DNA of 43,902 nt from Desulfovibrio sp. Fe33 (GTDB taxonomy: Bacteria > Desulfobacterota > Desulfovibrionia > Desulfovibrionales > Desulfovibrionaceae). The notes beneath the pieces are model-generated. The model ran no database searches. It saw only the letters and a program-made list of their open reading frames with translations, and was not told where the DNA came from. The stretch spans positions 1 through 43,902 of the forward strand of contig NZ_JAQKGU010000015.1 in NCBI RefSeq assembly GCF_028532725.1, in the 5' to 3' direction. Made by a program: the position numbers and the translations under genes. Shown here piece by piece: positions 8,702 to 17,416 of this stretch (positions are counted from its first letter, which is position 1; each line of letters opens with the position of its first letter).

Positions 8702-10120
8702 TTACTCCTTCCTCGCGGGCCGGGGGGTCACGTTGAACATCTCCGCAGGGAACGGGAATCCCATGCGCTCCAGCTTCTCGGCGAACTTGGGCCGGATGCC
8801 CCGGGCGGTGAAGTACCCTTCGACTTTGCCTTCCGGGCTCATGCCGGTCTGCTCGAAGGCGAAAATCTCCTGCATGGTTATCATCTCCCCTTCCATGCCG
8901 GTCACTTCCTGGATGGAAATGACCTTCCTGGTGCCGTCCACAAGCCTGGTGGCCTGGATGATGACGTCGATGGCCGAGGAGATGTAGCGCTTCATGGAAA
9001 GGGCGTTGAGATTCAGCCCGGCCATGGAGATCATGGTTTCGAGACGCATGAGCGCGTCGCGCGGGGTGTTGGCGTGAATGGTGGTCAGCGAGCCGTCGTG
9101 ACCGGTGTTCATGGCCTGGAGCATGTCCAGGGCCTCGGCCGAGCGGACCTCGCCGACGATGATGCGGTCGGGGCGCATACGCAGGCAGTTCTTGACCAGA
9201 TCGCGCATGGTGATCTCGCCGCGCCCCTCGATGTTGGCCGGGCGGGTCTCCAGACGGACCAGATGCTCCTGCTTGAGCTGCAATTCCGCCGCGTCCTCGA
9301 TGGTCACGATGCGCTCGTCCTCGGGCACGTTGCGCGACAGGCAGTTGAGCAGCGTGGTCTTGCCCGAGCCGGTGCCGCCGGAGATGAGCACGTTGAGCTG
9401 GGTCTGCACGATGCCCTTCATGAGCATGGCCATTTCCGGCGTCAGGGAGTTGAAGCCGATGAGGTCGGCCACTTCCAGCGGGTCCTTGGAAAATTTACGG
9501 ATGGAGAGCGACGGGCCGTCGATGGCCAACGGAGGAATCACCGCGTTGACGCGCGAGCCGTCGAGCAGACGGGCGTCGCACAAAGGCTGGGATTCGTCGA
9601 TGCGCCGTCCCACCCGGGAAACGATGCGGTCGATGATCTTGCGCAGATGGTCGTCGTCCTTGAACCGGGCCGGAGTCAATTCGAGCTTGCCCGACCGCTC
9701 GACGTATATCTGCCTGTAGCCGTTGACCAGGATATCGTTGACCGTGGGGTCCTGCACGTAGGGCTCCAGCGGCCCCAGGCCGATGACCTCGTCCTGGATC
9801 TCGGCCAGCATCCGCTTGCGCTCGGCCAGGTTCAGCGGCGCGTTGCGGAACTCGCCCCAAAGCAGCCCCTCGGTGACCTTGCCGATCTCGCTGCGCATCT
9901 CCGACTCGGCCAGGGAGTCCAGGAGCGAGAGGTCGATCATGTCGATAAGCCGGTCGTGAATGCGGGTCTTGATGTCGAAATAATGTTCGGCGGCCTCGGC
10001 CTTGACGGTCTGGGGCTCTGCCTTCGCCTTGATCTTGGCCTTGGGCTTGGCCGCCGCCGGAGCGGCGGCGGAGGCGCTGCGCCTGACCGCGTTTCTGTTC
10101 AATCGTTCCGCGAGGTTCAT
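8702..10120 (-). CDS. tadA: TadA/CpaF, pilus assembly ATPase
   Basis: 472 residues. The Ala/Lys-rich N-terminus is followed by the N-terminal domain of secretion ATPases ([19 protein letters not shown]). The motor domain has Walker [19 protein letters not shown] at about 240-256, an Asp box [13 protein letters not shown], Walker [19 protein letters not shown] and a His box [14 protein letters not shown]. As a cytoplasmic hexameric ATPase it powers Flp pilus extension (and, in related systems, retraction). It overlaps tadZ by four bases (ATGA), so the two are translationally coupled. Confidence 0.97.
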   Translation of the reverse strand: MNLAERLNRNAVRRSASAAAPAAAKPKAKIKAKAEPQTVKAEAAEHYFDIKTRIHDRLIDMIDLSLLDSLAESEMRSEIGKVTEGLLWGEFRNAPLNLAERKRMLAEIQDEVIGLGPLEPYVQDPTVNDILVNGYRQIYVERSGKLELTPARFKDDDHLRKIIDRIVSRVGRRIDESQPLCDARLLDGSRVNAVIPPLAIDGPSLSIRKFSKDPLEVADLIGFNSLTPEMAMLMKGIVQTQLNVLISGGTGSGKTTLLNCLSRNVPEDERIVTIEDAAELQLKQEHLVRLETRPANIEGRGEITMRDLVKNCLRMRPDRIIVGEVRSAEALDMLQAMNTGHDGSLTTIHANTPRDALMRLETMISMAGLNLNALSMKRYISSAIDVIIQATRLVDGTRKVISIQEVTGMEGEMITMQEIFAFEQTGMSPEGKVEGYFTARGIRPKFAEKLERMGFPFPAEMFNVTPRPARKE

Positions 10121-11310
10121 AATGCCGCTCCCGCCAGATTGTCATTGGTGTCCGAGTCCTTGCCCTTTTTGCGGAAGAAAGAGGCGAACGGCAGGCCGAA
10201 GCCCTTGCCCGCCTTCTTCGCTTCGGGCGCGAAGCCCTTGGCCACTGCCCGTACGGCCTTGGCCGAGGACGACTTGGGGAAGGCCTGGATCAGCGGGGTG
10301 CCCTGATTGATGGCCGAAAGAACGGGCTCTCCGTCCTCGGGAATGGCCCAGGCTATCTCGCGGCCCAGGACCTCGGCCGCCTCGGCGATGCCGATGGAGG
10401 CGTTGCGGGTCACGCGGTTGGCGATCACTCGCAGCCTCCGGTCCGTGTCCGGGTCCTGCCCGCCGAGGGAATCGACCAACCGGGCCACATGAGCCAGGCA
10501 CGGCAGGGAAAGCTGCATGGTCAGCAGGATGGAATCCGCCAGCTCCACTTCCTTGGGAAGCTCGTCGTCGCCGGGGGTGGAAGCGTCCACTACCACGAAA
10601 TCGTATCCGCTGCGGAGCTGTTCCAGAATGAGGAGCAGGGTCTGGGCGTCAGGCCGATCCGCGGAAACCGGGCCGGGCAGGACGTGCAGGCCGGATTCGT
10701 GTTCCGCCATGACGCTGCGCAGATAGGTGGCGTCCAGCCGGGAGATGTCGGCAACCAGGTCGCCCCAGGTGTAATCGTACTTGAGGTCCAGGAAATAGGG
10801 CGTCTCGCCCATGGGCTGGCGGAGATCCAGAAGCACCGTGCGGCCGGGGGCGCTCTCGTTCAGGACGCAGGCCAGGTTCACGGCCAGGGTGGTGGTCCCC
10901 ATGCCGGACTTGCAGCCCATGACGGTGAGGATGCGCCCCTTGTCCGTTTCGTCCACGCCCAGGCTCGTGCGCATGGCGGTGCGCAGGACAGCCGCGCGCA
11001 GGTCGTTCTCGGCCACGGGAAATTCCAGAAATTCGCGAATGCCGCTACGCATGGCCCGAATAAGGATTTCGGGGTCGGCGGCGCTGCCCGTCAGGTAGAC
11101 GTCTTCGGCCTGACCGGACTCCAGGGCGTGGATGATGTGCGGCATGTCCTCCTCGACGGAGTCGCCGGGCTCGTAGATGAGCACGCCCATCTCGTCCGAA
11201 TCGTCGGCTGCCAGCCGAACCATGGGATTGGCGTCGATCATCTTTTCCAGACGATCCCGCTGCTCCTTGTCGATGACTGCCAGCGATATGGGTATCACTC
11301 TGCTGTTCAT
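10117..11310 (-). CDS. tadZ: TadZ/CpaE, ParA/MinD-like pilus positioning ATPase
   Basis: 397 residues from ATG 11310 with AGGGGGA upstream. The N-terminal ~130 residues form an atypical receiver-like domain. The P-loop ATPase core follows: the deviant Walker A reads [16 protein letters not shown], and the later motifs are [12 protein letters not shown] and [13 protein letters not shown]. The C-terminus is Lys-rich. TadZ proteins localise to the pole or pilus site and recruit the other Tad proteins. The signature Lys of the deviant motif is present (K in GCKSGMGTT), so ATP binding is likely. Confidence 0.93.
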   Translation of the reverse strand: MNSRVIPISLAVIDKEQRDRLEKMIDANPMVRLAADDSDEMGVLIYEPGDSVEEDMPHIIHALESGQAEDVYLTGSAADPEILIRAMRSGIREFLEFPVAENDLRAAVLRTAMRTSLGVDETDKGRILTVMGCKSGMGTTTLAVNLACVLNESAPGRTVLLDLRQPMGETPYFLDLKYDYTWGDLVADISRLDATYLRSVMAEHESGLHVLPGPVSADRPDAQTLLLILEQLRSGYDFVVVDASTPGDDELPKEVELADSILLTMQLSLPCLAHVARLVDSLGGQDPDTDRRLRVIANRVTRNASIGIAEAAEVLGREIAWAIPEDGEPVLSAINQGTPLIQAFPKSSSAKAVRAVAKGFAPEAKKAGKGFGLPFASFFRKKGKDSDTNDNLAGAAL

Positions 11311-11344
11311 GGTTCCCCCTTTCCCCTATCCTTGTCTGTTCGAT

Positions 11345-11423
11345 CCCGACAACCACGGCCTTCCGGCCATCGTCTTCCCCGCGGGACCGCCTGTTTTCAA
11401 AACAATGTCCGGCCGTTGTCGGG
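11345..11423 (-). other. Intercistronic inverted repeat between the tad lipoprotein gene and tadZ
   Basis: CCCGACAAC at 11345-11353 pairs with GTTGTCGGG at 11415-11423. Within the loop is a smaller perfect palindromic stem TGTTTT-C-AAAACA at 11393-11405. The 175-base gap is unusually long for this operon, so this may be a processing or expression-balancing structure. Confidence 0.4.
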
Positions 11424-11485
11424 CGGATGGGACGCCGGGAGCGTGGCGATCAGCCCGCGCCCGTGCCCGACACCGCCCCGGCGCG

Positions 11486-11770
11486 TCACAACTTCGTATC
11501 CACCACGCCGAACATGGACGGTCTGTTCCGTTCGGTCTTGTCGCGGGGACCCTTGTTGTAGTTCTCCGCAACCTTCGCGGCGTAGCGGCCGTCAAGGCCG
11601 ACCACCGGGGCGTCGTCCTGCCCCGCTTCGGGGTTCGCCGTCTGGCTCAACATGACGCTCCGCACCGAGCTGCCGAAGTCGGGTGTGGTGGGCTCGCTCT
11701 CGAACATGGTGCCGCAACCGGCCTGAAGCATGATGGCGATCATGCCGAGGTAGATGATGATATTTTTCAT
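11486..11770 (-). CDS. Small tad-locus lipoprotein
   Basis: 94 residues. It has a short hydrophobic signal with a permissive lipobox (LQAGC, Cys 19), and a mature part beginning GTMFESEPTTPDFGSSVRSVML. The pattern of a short Pro/Thr segment, FGSSVR, SQTANPEAG and GLDGRYAAKVAENY matches small proteins that commonly sit beside the secretin gene in tad clusters. It probably acts as an outer-membrane-associated accessory of the secretin, a role I infer from position. It lies 18 bases after rcpA. Confidence 0.75.
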   Translation of the reverse strand: MKNIIIYLGMIAIMLQAGCGTMFESEPTTPDFGSSVRSVMLSQTANPEAGQDDAPVVGLDGRYAAKVAENYNKGPRDKTERNRPSMFGVVDTKL

Positions 11771-11788
11771 GGCTCCTCCAATCTCGCT

Positions 11789-13216
11789 TTACTTGGGCCA
11801 GGAATGGCCGAACTCGCCGTCGAATCCGTTCTCGGGCCGCACCACGACCTCGGGCCCGGCAGGCGAACCGCCGGATGCGGGAGCGGACTTCTCCGAAGGC
11901 TTCCCGCGCCCTTCGAGAAGACCCATCAGATAAAACTCGGTGTCGTCCGGGGCCTGGAAATCGTCGGTGGGCAGAGTCATGGAATTCCTGTCCACGGGCT
12001 TGGCCAGATGCGCGGTGACGAGCACCACCAGTTCGGTCTTGTTGGAAGCGAAATCCTTGGAGCTGAACAGGCTGCCGAGCACCGGGACTTCACCCAGCAC
12101 CGGGAACTTGCTGCTGTTCTCCCTGAGGGAATCGCTGATGAGCCCGGCGATGGCGAAGGACTGCCCGTCGCCCAGTTCGACGACGGTGTTGGCCCGACGG
12201 GTGGTCAGGCTGGGAATCTCGTAACCGTCGATGCTCAGGACCTTGGAATAATCCAGCTCGGAGACCTCGGGGTTGACCTGGAGGTTGATGCGGCCGGAGC
12301 CCATGACCGTGGCCGTGAACTTCAACCCGATGCCAAACGGCTTGAAGACGATGCCCACGGTTCCCAGAGCGCCGGGCATGGGCAGCGGTATCTCGCCGCC
12401 CACCAGGAACTCGGCGGATTCGCCGGACACGCAGGTCAGGTTCGGCTCGGCCAGGACGCGGATCAGGCCGTTGGCCTTGAGCGCGTCGATCATGCCCAGC
12501 AAGGAGGTGCTGCCGGTTTGATAATTGGCGGTGAAGTTGATGTTGTCGGTCAGCTCGAAGACATTGTCGTCGGAGTTGTACCGAGTCAGGTTGTTGATGA
12601 TGGAGTAGATGGAAAAATTGGACCCGGTGGCCGCGAAGTTGATGCCCAGCCGCTTGGTCACGGAGCGGGACATCTCGGCCACGCGCACTTCCAGCATGAC
12701 CTGCTGGATGCCGTCCACGGTCATGAGATTGACCACCTTGCCCGGAGCGGCCGCTTCGGCCAGGGCCAGGACCGACGAGAGATTCGCCGTGTTGGACACG
12801 TAGCCGGACAGGGTGATGACGCCGCCGGAGGTCAGCACGCGGACATTGCTCTCGTTGGGAAGCAATTCGTAGATCATCCGCTTCAGTCGGGTGGTGTCAG
12901 GGTCGACGGAGACGTCGTAGATTTCCGAGACTTCCTCGCCCGCCCACAGGGTCAGGGTGGTCGCGCCGATCTGGTTGGCGGTCAGGTATACCTGCCGGGG
13001 CGAGATGACGACGATGGAACACACGGTATCCGAGCCGAGGGAAATCCGGCTTACGTTCTTGTCGGTGGTGATGACGGTGGACTCGCCGACTATCATGGAA
13101 ATGTTGTCGGGCCTGTCCGACTTGACCACCCGGGCGCCGGCCGCGGTGGCGGTCAGCAGGACCAGGCAGGCCAGCAGGACTACCAGGGTGTATTGTATGA
13201 TTCCGTTTTTCTTCAT
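11789..13216 (-). CDS. rcpA: RcpA/CpaC, outer-membrane secretin of the Flp pilus
   Basis: 475 residues from ATG 13216 (a GTG three bases upstream is an alternative). It has a signal peptide (LVVLLACLVLLTATAAGA), an N-terminal pilus/secretin N-domain (DNISMIVGESTVITTDKNV), a BON-like segment (RVLTSGGVITLSGYVSNTANL), and the secretin core (VMLEVRVAEMSRSVTKRLGIN; FLVGGEIPLPMPG; RRANTVVELGDGQSFAIAGL; VPVLGSLFSS). It forms the multimeric outer-membrane channel for the pilus. The C-terminal ~70 residues are Pro/Ser-rich and variable. Confidence 0.95.
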   Translation of the reverse strand: MKKNGIIQYTLVVLLACLVLLTATAAGARVVKSDRPDNISMIVGESTVITTDKNVSRISLGSDTVCSIVVISPRQVYLTANQIGATTLTLWAGEEVSEIYDVSVDPDTTRLKRMIYELLPNESNVRVLTSGGVITLSGYVSNTANLSSVLALAEAAAPGKVVNLMTVDGIQQVMLEVRVAEMSRSVTKRLGINFAATGSNFSIYSIINNLTRYNSDDNVFELTDNINFTANYQTGSTSLLGMIDALKANGLIRVLAEPNLTCVSGESAEFLVGGEIPLPMPGALGTVGIVFKPFGIGLKFTATVMGSGRINLQVNPEVSELDYSKVLSIDGYEIPSLTTRRANTVVELGDGQSFAIAGLISDSLRENSSKFPVLGEVPVLGSLFSSKDFASNKTELVVLVTAHLAKPVDRNSMTLPTDDFQAPDDTEFYLMGLLEGRGKPSEKSAPASGGSPAGPEVVVRPENGFDGEFGHSWPK

Positions 13217-13227
13217 CACTCACGCTC

Positions 13228-14037
13228 CTAAAACTTTACCGACGAGCGGTTTGTGCCGGTGATGATTTCGATATTGACGCTGCGCCTGGTCTGCCGGACC
13301 TGATGGTAGGGACGAAGGGCGGCCAGGGTCTGGGGCACCGTGGCTCCGTTGGTCCGGACCTCGGACTCGTCCTGTTCATTGCGCAGGGCGAAATGCAGCG
13401 TTCCCTGGGTCGAGGCCAGGGCGAGCCGCTCGGACTCGGTCGGGGTCAGCTCCAGGGTGTAGACGTCAACCGACGCGGTCCTGCCGTCCTCGTTGGGAGG
13501 AGCCAGCTCGGTGCCGGTGGCGATGACCTTGACCCGCTCCAGGACCAGCTTGGTCACGGGCTTTTCCTCGCGGCCGACGGTCATGGAGACGATGACGTCC
13601 ACGCTGTCGCCGGGACGGACGAAGCCGGACAATCCCATGACGCTGTTGCCCTTGACGGCCATGGCGCGCTTGCCGGGAGTGATGAGCGCGGACACGCCGC
13701 CGCCCATGACCGACTTGTCGGCCAGCTTGAGCGGCGTCAGGACGTCGCCCATGCCCACGGGCTGATTGAGCACGCGGCCCTCGATCTGCTTGAGTTCGGA
13801 AAAGGCTCCCGAGGGACGGGAATCCTTGGTGAACATGCGGACCTCGAGCATCTCGCCGCTCAGCTTGATGCCGCGTCCCAGGTCGGCCTTGGCCACGACC
13901 ACGGGGACGGTGTCGTTCACGGCTGTCGGAACGGCCTTGTTCATGGTGCTGGTCCAGCGGAAAATCATGACGCCTGCCACGATGGCCAGGACCAGGGCCA
14001 GCCCGATCTGAATCAATGCCTTGTTGGACTTGCTCAT
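13228..14037 (-). CDS. rcpC: RcpC/CpaB, Flp pilus assembly protein with SAF domain
   Basis: 269 residues; ATG 14037 is preceded by AAGGGAGG. One N-terminal membrane helix (ALIQIGLALVLAIVAGVMIF) is followed by an SAF domain (VVVAKADLGRGIKLSGEML ... VLNQPVGMGDVLTPLKL). A beta-rich periplasmic domain with GFVRPGDSVDVIVSM and VYTLELTPTESERLALAS comes next. It is a periplasmic partner of the secretin in the pilus channel. The gene is between tadV and rcpA with 11-12 base gaps. Confidence 0.93.
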   Translation of the reverse strand: MSKSNKALIQIGLALVLAIVAGVMIFRWTSTMNKAVPTAVNDTVPVVVAKADLGRGIKLSGEMLEVRMFTKDSRPSGAFSELKQIEGRVLNQPVGMGDVLTPLKLADKSVMGGGVSALITPGKRAMAVKGNSVMGLSGFVRPGDSVDVIVSMTVGREEKPVTKLVLERVKVIATGTELAPPNEDGRTASVDVYTLELTPTESERLALASTQGTLHFALRNEQDESEVRTNGATVPQTLAALRPYHQVRQTRRSVNIEIITGTNRSSVKF

Positions 14038-14049
14038 GGCGCGCCTCCC

Positions 14050-14598
14050 TTAATAGCCGGTGTAGACGGAGCCGGTGAGCCAGGCCTGGAGGCCCATGGC
14101 GACCACGGTTCCGACGGCGATGGCCAGGCCGTAGCACAGTCTCGGCATGGCGTTTTCAGCGGTTACGGGGGCGAAATCGAACCGGCGGCTGACCATGAAC
14201 ACAGAAAAGGTGGCCACGATGTTGCGCAGGACCCGCTTGAGGATTTCCGGATTGAAGGCGAGAACGGCCAGGGCGTAGACGCCGCCCGCGATGCAGGTGA
14301 AGAGAAAAGCGGTCAGCGTCGCGTCCAGACCGAGCCATGCGCCGATACCGGCCATGAGCTTGACATCGCCCGCACCCATCACGCCCATGAAATATGGAAT
14401 GGCCATGGCCACGAAACCGAGGGCGAAGCCGCCTGCGGCGAACTTCAGTCCGGCGTAACCGCCGAACACGGTGTGCGTGGCGAATCCCGCGATAATGAGC
14501 GGGAATGTGAGCCAATTGTAAATGCGCTGGTTTTTGAGATCGGTGACGGAGGCCGTCACCAGGGCGGTCGCGAGCGCGATGGTGATGAGAGTATCCAT
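14050..14598 (-). CDS. tadV: TadV/CpaA prepilin peptidase (A24 family)
   Basis: 182 residues, six predicted membrane helices. Both catalytic Asp of the aspartic prepilin peptidase family are visible: D21 in SVTDLKNQRIYNWLTFP and the second in GAGDVKLMAGIGAWLG (the GxGD motif). It cleaves the Flp prepilin leader, and probably the TadE-type pseudopilins, at the inner membrane. It lacks the N-methyltransferase domain, as usual for the tad type. Spaced 142 bases from flp, with two strong hairpins in the gap. Confidence 0.95.
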   Translation of the reverse strand: MDTLITIALATALVTASVTDLKNQRIYNWLTFPLIIAGFATHTVFGGYAGLKFAAGGFALGFVAMAIPYFMGVMGAGDVKLMAGIGAWLGLDATLTAFLFTCIAGGVYALAVLAFNPEILKRVLRNIVATFSVFMVSRRFDFAPVTAENAMPRLCYGLAIAVGTVVAMGLQAWLTGSVYTGY

Positions 14599-14631
14599 GG
14601 TTCCCCCGAGGCGCCTGATTCGCCGCTTGCC

Positions 14632-14687
14632 GTCTCCACTTCCCCTGGAGACAGAATCGGGGCTAACGGGACCATCCCGAAAGCCCC
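14632..14687 (-). other. Two hairpins between flp and tadV (processing / attenuation)
   Basis: A perfect stem GTCTCCA / TGGAGAC at 14632-14652 lies beside a second, interrupted stem at 14659-14687 (GGGGCT..CGGGA / TCCCG..AGCCCC). Neither has a T-run. Their place after the pilin gene suggests they raise pilin yield relative to the downstream assembly genes by partial termination or 3'-end protection. Confidence 0.55.
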
Positions 14688-14740
14688 GGTTCGGCTGCTC
14701 TGGCTGCTTCCGTTAAACGGTTAGCTTTGTTCCGCGAGAC

Positions 14741-14917
14741 CTACTGGACGGTAGCCTCGGACATCTTGGTCTTGATGAATTCGAAGGTGGAGACCACCTG
14801 GTCGCCGAGGGCGGAAGTGGCGGTAACGATACCGGCGGCGATCAGGGCGGCGATCAGGCCGTATTCAATAGCGGTTGCGCCTTCTTCGTCACGGATGAGG
14901 TTCATCAGCTTCGTCAT
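14741..14917 (-). CDS. flp: Flp-type pilin
   Basis: 58 residues from ATG 14917 with AAGGAG seven bases upstream. Short basic/acidic leader MTKLMNLIRDEEG, then ATAIEYGLIAALIAAGIVTA. Cleavage after Gly leaves Glu at +5 followed by Tyr, the Flp signature. The hydrophobic helix is followed by a short polar C-terminus (FEFIKTKMSEATVQ). This is the major pilus subunit and the first gene of the minus tad arm. Confidence 0.96.
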   Translation of the reverse strand: MTKLMNLIRDEEGATAIEYGLIAALIAAGIVTATSALGDQVVSTFEFIKTKMSEATVQ

Positions 14918-14992
14918 TGTCGTTCTCCTTGGTTTGTAAATTTTTGTCTTTTGAAAATTTGTGCCTTTCAGCACCAGCCACGCCCACCATTG

Positions 14993-15008
14993 AGCAACCC
15001 GTGTGCCA
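14993..15008 (-). promoter_or_regulatory. Sigma-54 promoter of the flp-tad minus arm
   Basis: On the minus strand this reads TGGCACACGGGTTGCT, against the consensus TGGCACG-N4-TTGCW; GG and GC are separated by exactly 10 bases. It lies 76 bases upstream of the flp start codon, leaving a short leader. The adjacent gene encodes a sigma-54 activator. Confidence 0.85.
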
Positions 15009-15204
15009 CAACGAAAATCTTGTTTGAAAAAAGTTTGTATTCAACTGTAATCAAATGAAATATTTTTTACGGCCCGCCGCACCGCCCTTGGCACGCCCTT
15101 TTCTCCGGCCTTTTTAAAACCGCAGAATCTACGATTCGTGGACTACCTCCAAAGGCCAAAGATCAACTTATCAATGTATCTCCTTGAAATTCAGTATGAT
15201 ATAT

Positions 15205-15223
15205 TATCCATTTTTTGTAGATA
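15205..15223 (-). promoter_or_regulatory. Putative activator-binding site (UAS) for the flp promoter
   Basis: On the minus strand: TATCTACAAAAAATGGATA, an imperfect dyad (TATCYA-N7-TRGATA). It is 17/19 identical to the site at 16826-16844 and lies about 200 bases upstream of the -24/-12 element, a usual distance for NtrC-type enhancer sites. Confidence 0.6.
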
Positions 15224-15269
15224 GGCTTGTGCAGAAGTTGGCAACACACTGATTTCAGGCACTAAAAAC

Positions 15270-15299
15270 AGAAAAATCCCTGCGGGGAGGGATTTTTCT
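15270..15299 (-). terminator. Terminator of the sigma-54 activator gene
   Basis: A perfect 12-bp stem AGAAAAATCCCT / AGGGATTTTTCT with a 6-base loop. On the minus strand it ends in TTTTTCTG followed by TTTTTAG. It lies 78 bases after the regulator's stop codon. Confidence 0.8.
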
Positions 15300-15377
15300 G
15301 AAAGTGGCCGAACCACAAAATGTGGATATTACGCCGCAACGACTCCGGCCGGGGGCCGGACAAAGACGTATTAGAGG

Positions 15378-16763
15378 CTAATTCTTGAATAATACAGGGT
15401 CGATACCATGTTTCTTGAGCTTGTTCCAAAGATTCTTGGCGGACACGCCCAGGGCGGAAGCGGCCTCGGTCTGGACCCCGCCGCACGCTCTCAGGGCGTT
15501 CTTGATGAGGGTCTTCTCGTATTCGGCAAGGGCCTGCTTCAGGGGAAGCCCCTCGCCGGTGGGCAGGTATGCGGCGTTGTCCGAGGCGGGCCGGGCGTTG
15601 GAAAAGGCCTGGTCCACCTCGGCCGGGGTGATCCGGCCGGAGGTGCAGAAGATCGCCGCCCGTTCCATGGCGTTGGCGAACTGCCGGACATTGCCCGGCC
15701 AATCATAGTTGAAGAATATCTCCATGGCCTCGGGCGAGACGCCCGCGATGTCCGTTCCGAGCCGACGGTTGGCGCGATCCAGGAAGAACTCGGCCAACTG
15801 CGGCAGATCGGACTTGCGTTCGCGAAGGGGCGGCAGAATCAGGGTGGCCACGTTCAGTCTATAGTATAGATCGCTGCGGAAGCCGCCCTCCTTGACCCGC
15901 TCTTCCAGTTCCTGGTTGGTGGCGGCGATGATGCGGACGTCGTAGTGGATGGGCTTGGCCCCGCCCACACGCTCGGCCTGTTTCTGCTCCACGGCGCGCA
16001 GGAGCTTGGGCTGGAGGTGCAACGGCATGTCGCCGATTTCGTCGAGCATGAGGGAACCGCCCTTGGCCAGTTCGAACTTGCCCTGTTTCATGGCCGTGGC
16101 CCCGGTAAAGGCCCCCTTCTCATGGCCGAACAGTTCGGATTCGATGAGGTTTTCGGGAATGGCCGCGCAGTTGATCTTGACGAACGGGGATTTGGCCCGG
16201 GAACTCAGGGCATGAATGGTGTCCGCCACCAGCTCCTTGCCCGTGCCGGTCTCGCCCATGATGAGCACGTCCGCATTGAGTTCGGCCACCCGGCTGATGC
16301 GTTCCTTGACTCCCATCATGGGCGCGCTGTGCCCGATGATGCCGTTCAGGGGACTGGAACCGCCGTGACGCTTGAGTTCGGCCAGCTCGGTCTGAAGATG
16401 GCGCTTCTCCAAAGCCCGGCGGACCACGACGGCCATCTCGCGCAGGGAAAACGGCTTCTCGAAATAGTCGTAGGCCCCCTGCTGCATGGCCGTGATCCCG
16501 GTCTCCTTGGAGCCGAAGCCGGTCATGACGATAACGTCCACGCCGGGGGCCACGTCGGCTAGATGCCGCAGGGCTTCGAGCCCGGACATGCCGGGCAGTT
16601 GGATGTCGTGTAAAATCAGCTCGAAGGCGGTGGTCCCGGCCTTCTTGATACCTTCCTCAGCACTGGCCGCGGTTTCAACCGCATAGCCGTTCTCGACCAG
16701 CGCCTCGACCAACATGCCCTGGAAGGCACGGTCGTCGTCGACCACAAGAATTCTTTCGCCCAC
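15378..16763 (-). CDS. NtrC-family sigma-54-dependent response regulator (likely tad activator)
   Basis: 461 residues from GTG 16763, with GGGAG upstream. It has a receiver domain (ILVVDDDRAFQ; acceptor Asp in ILHDIQLPGMSG) and an AAA+ domain with Walker A GETGTGKE near 170. The sigma-54 contact loop GAFTGA is near 216 and Walker B is in GGSLMLDEIGDMPL. A C-terminal Fis-type helix-turn-helix is seen (KNALRACGGVQTEAASALG). It uses ATP to remodel sigma-54 RNA polymerase. Its position between two divergent tad arms, each with a -24/-12 promoter, makes it the probable activator of both. No kinase is adjacent; the hybrid kinase at 3009-5195 is a candidate partner by proximity only. Confidence 0.95.
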   Translation of the reverse strand: MGERILVVDDDRAFQGMLVEALVENGYAVETAASAEEGIKKAGTTAFELILHDIQLPGMSGLEALRHLADVAPGVDVIVMTGFGSKETGITAMQQGAYDYFEKPFSLREMAVVVRRALEKRHLQTELAELKRHGGSSPLNGIIGHSAPMMGVKERISRVAELNADVLIMGETGTGKELVADTIHALSSRAKSPFVKINCAAIPENLIESELFGHEKGAFTGATAMKQGKFELAKGGSLMLDEIGDMPLHLQPKLLRAVEQKQAERVGGAKPIHYDVRIIAATNQELEERVKEGGFRSDLYYRLNVATLILPPLRERKSDLPQLAEFFLDRANRRLGTDIAGVSPEAMEIFFNYDWPGNVRQFANAMERAAIFCTSGRITPAEVDQAFSNARPASDNAAYLPTGEGLPLKQALAEYEKTLIKNALRACGGVQTEAASALGVSAKNLWNKLKKHGIDPVLFKN

Positions 16764-16825
16764 AGGTCTGCTCCCTGATGGTATTCTCCCCCGCGTGGCG
16801 ACACCCTACAGGAATCGGGGAATAT

Positions 16826-16844
16826 TATCCACAAAAAATAGATA
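16826..16844 (+). promoter_or_regulatory. Putative activator-binding site (UAS) for the tadE-tadG arm
   Basis: TATCCACAAAAAATAGATA, an imperfect dyad nearly identical to the element at 15205-15223 and in the same orientation relative to its promoter. It lies about 110 bases upstream of the -24/-12 element at 16954 and 63 bases upstream of the activator's own start codon, so it could also mediate autoregulation. Confidence 0.6.
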
Positions 16845-16953
16845 CTCGAGATCGCCCATGGCCTGTCCTTACGCCAAAGCGTCCCCTACACAAATTTTTT
16901 TAGTCTTTTAGAACAAGCTATTAAGCGCATTTTTCTCACGCGCCGCGGTCCCT

Positions 16954-16969
16954 TGGCACGCACAATGCT
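16954..16969 (+). promoter_or_regulatory. Sigma-54 promoter of the tadE-tadG arm
   Basis: TGGCACGCACAATGCT: the -24 box is a perfect TGGCACG, and GG and GC are exactly 10 bases apart. It sits 58 bases before the first tadE start codon. Confidence 0.85.
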
Positions 16970-17026
16970 TTGATCCTGGTACCCGGGCTTACGCCGGGCC
17001 AATTTTGGAATGCAAGGAGAACGGGA

Positions 17027-17416
17027 ATGAGAAAGAGAGATGAAAGACGCCGAGGGATGGCCGCAGTGGAATTCGCCCTGTTGCTTCCCGTCGTGCTGCT
17101 CTTGATCCTGCTTCTGATTGAGGGCGGCAACGCCATGCACACGTACTCCTCGCTGGTGGAAGCCAGCCGGGAGGGCGCGCGGCACGTGCTCATGGAAGGC
17201 GAAACCGCCGACGTGCAAAGCCTGGTCAACGCCGTGCTTGCCGATTTCGACCCCGATGACCTGTCCACCAACGTGACCACCGACCCCGTCGACAACACCG
17301 TCACAGTAGAGGTTTCCTATGTTTACAAGATGTTCGGATCGCAGAGCGGAGAAGGCATGTTCGGCAACGACGAGCCGTTTACGCTTGTCGCGCAGACAAC
17401 CATGCCGCTTCCCTAG
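17027..17416 (+). CDS. tadE: TadE-family pseudopilin
   Basis: 129 residues from ATG 17027 with AAGGAG upstream. A basic leader (MRKRDERRRG) precedes MAAVEFALLLPVVLLL, the TadE hydrophobic helix with Glu at +5 after the processing Gly. The rest (SSLVEASREGARHVLMEG ... VEVSYVYKMFG) is the periplasmic domain. TadE proteins are minor pseudopilins processed by the prepilin peptidase and needed for pilus biogenesis. First gene of the plus-strand tad arm. Confidence 0.9.
   Translation: MRKRDERRRGMAAVEFALLLPVVLLLILLLIEGGNAMHTYSSLVEASREGARHVLMEGETADVQSLVNAVLADFDPDDLSTNVTTDPVDNTVTVEVSYVYKMFGSQSGEGMFGNDEPFTLVAQTTMPLP

Larger units (their letters stand above)
14918..15377. other. 460-base regulatory gap upstream of flp
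   Basis: No credible gene. It holds the flp leader, a sigma-54 promoter (14993-15008), a putative activator site (15205-15223) and the terminator of the regulator gene (15270-15299). It is markedly AT-richer than its surroundings in 15000-15260. Confidence 0.8.

Noticed and set aside
15089..15104. Second plus-strand sigma-54 promoter (TGGCACG at 15089)
   Set aside because: The -24 box is perfect but the -12 position reads TC rather than GC at the required spacing, and no plus-strand gene follows.
15127..15142. Third copy of the activator dyad (ATCTAC-N7-GGA)
   Set aside because: Only half-sites match and the A-tract core is absent; it could be a weak site but cannot be distinguished from chance.
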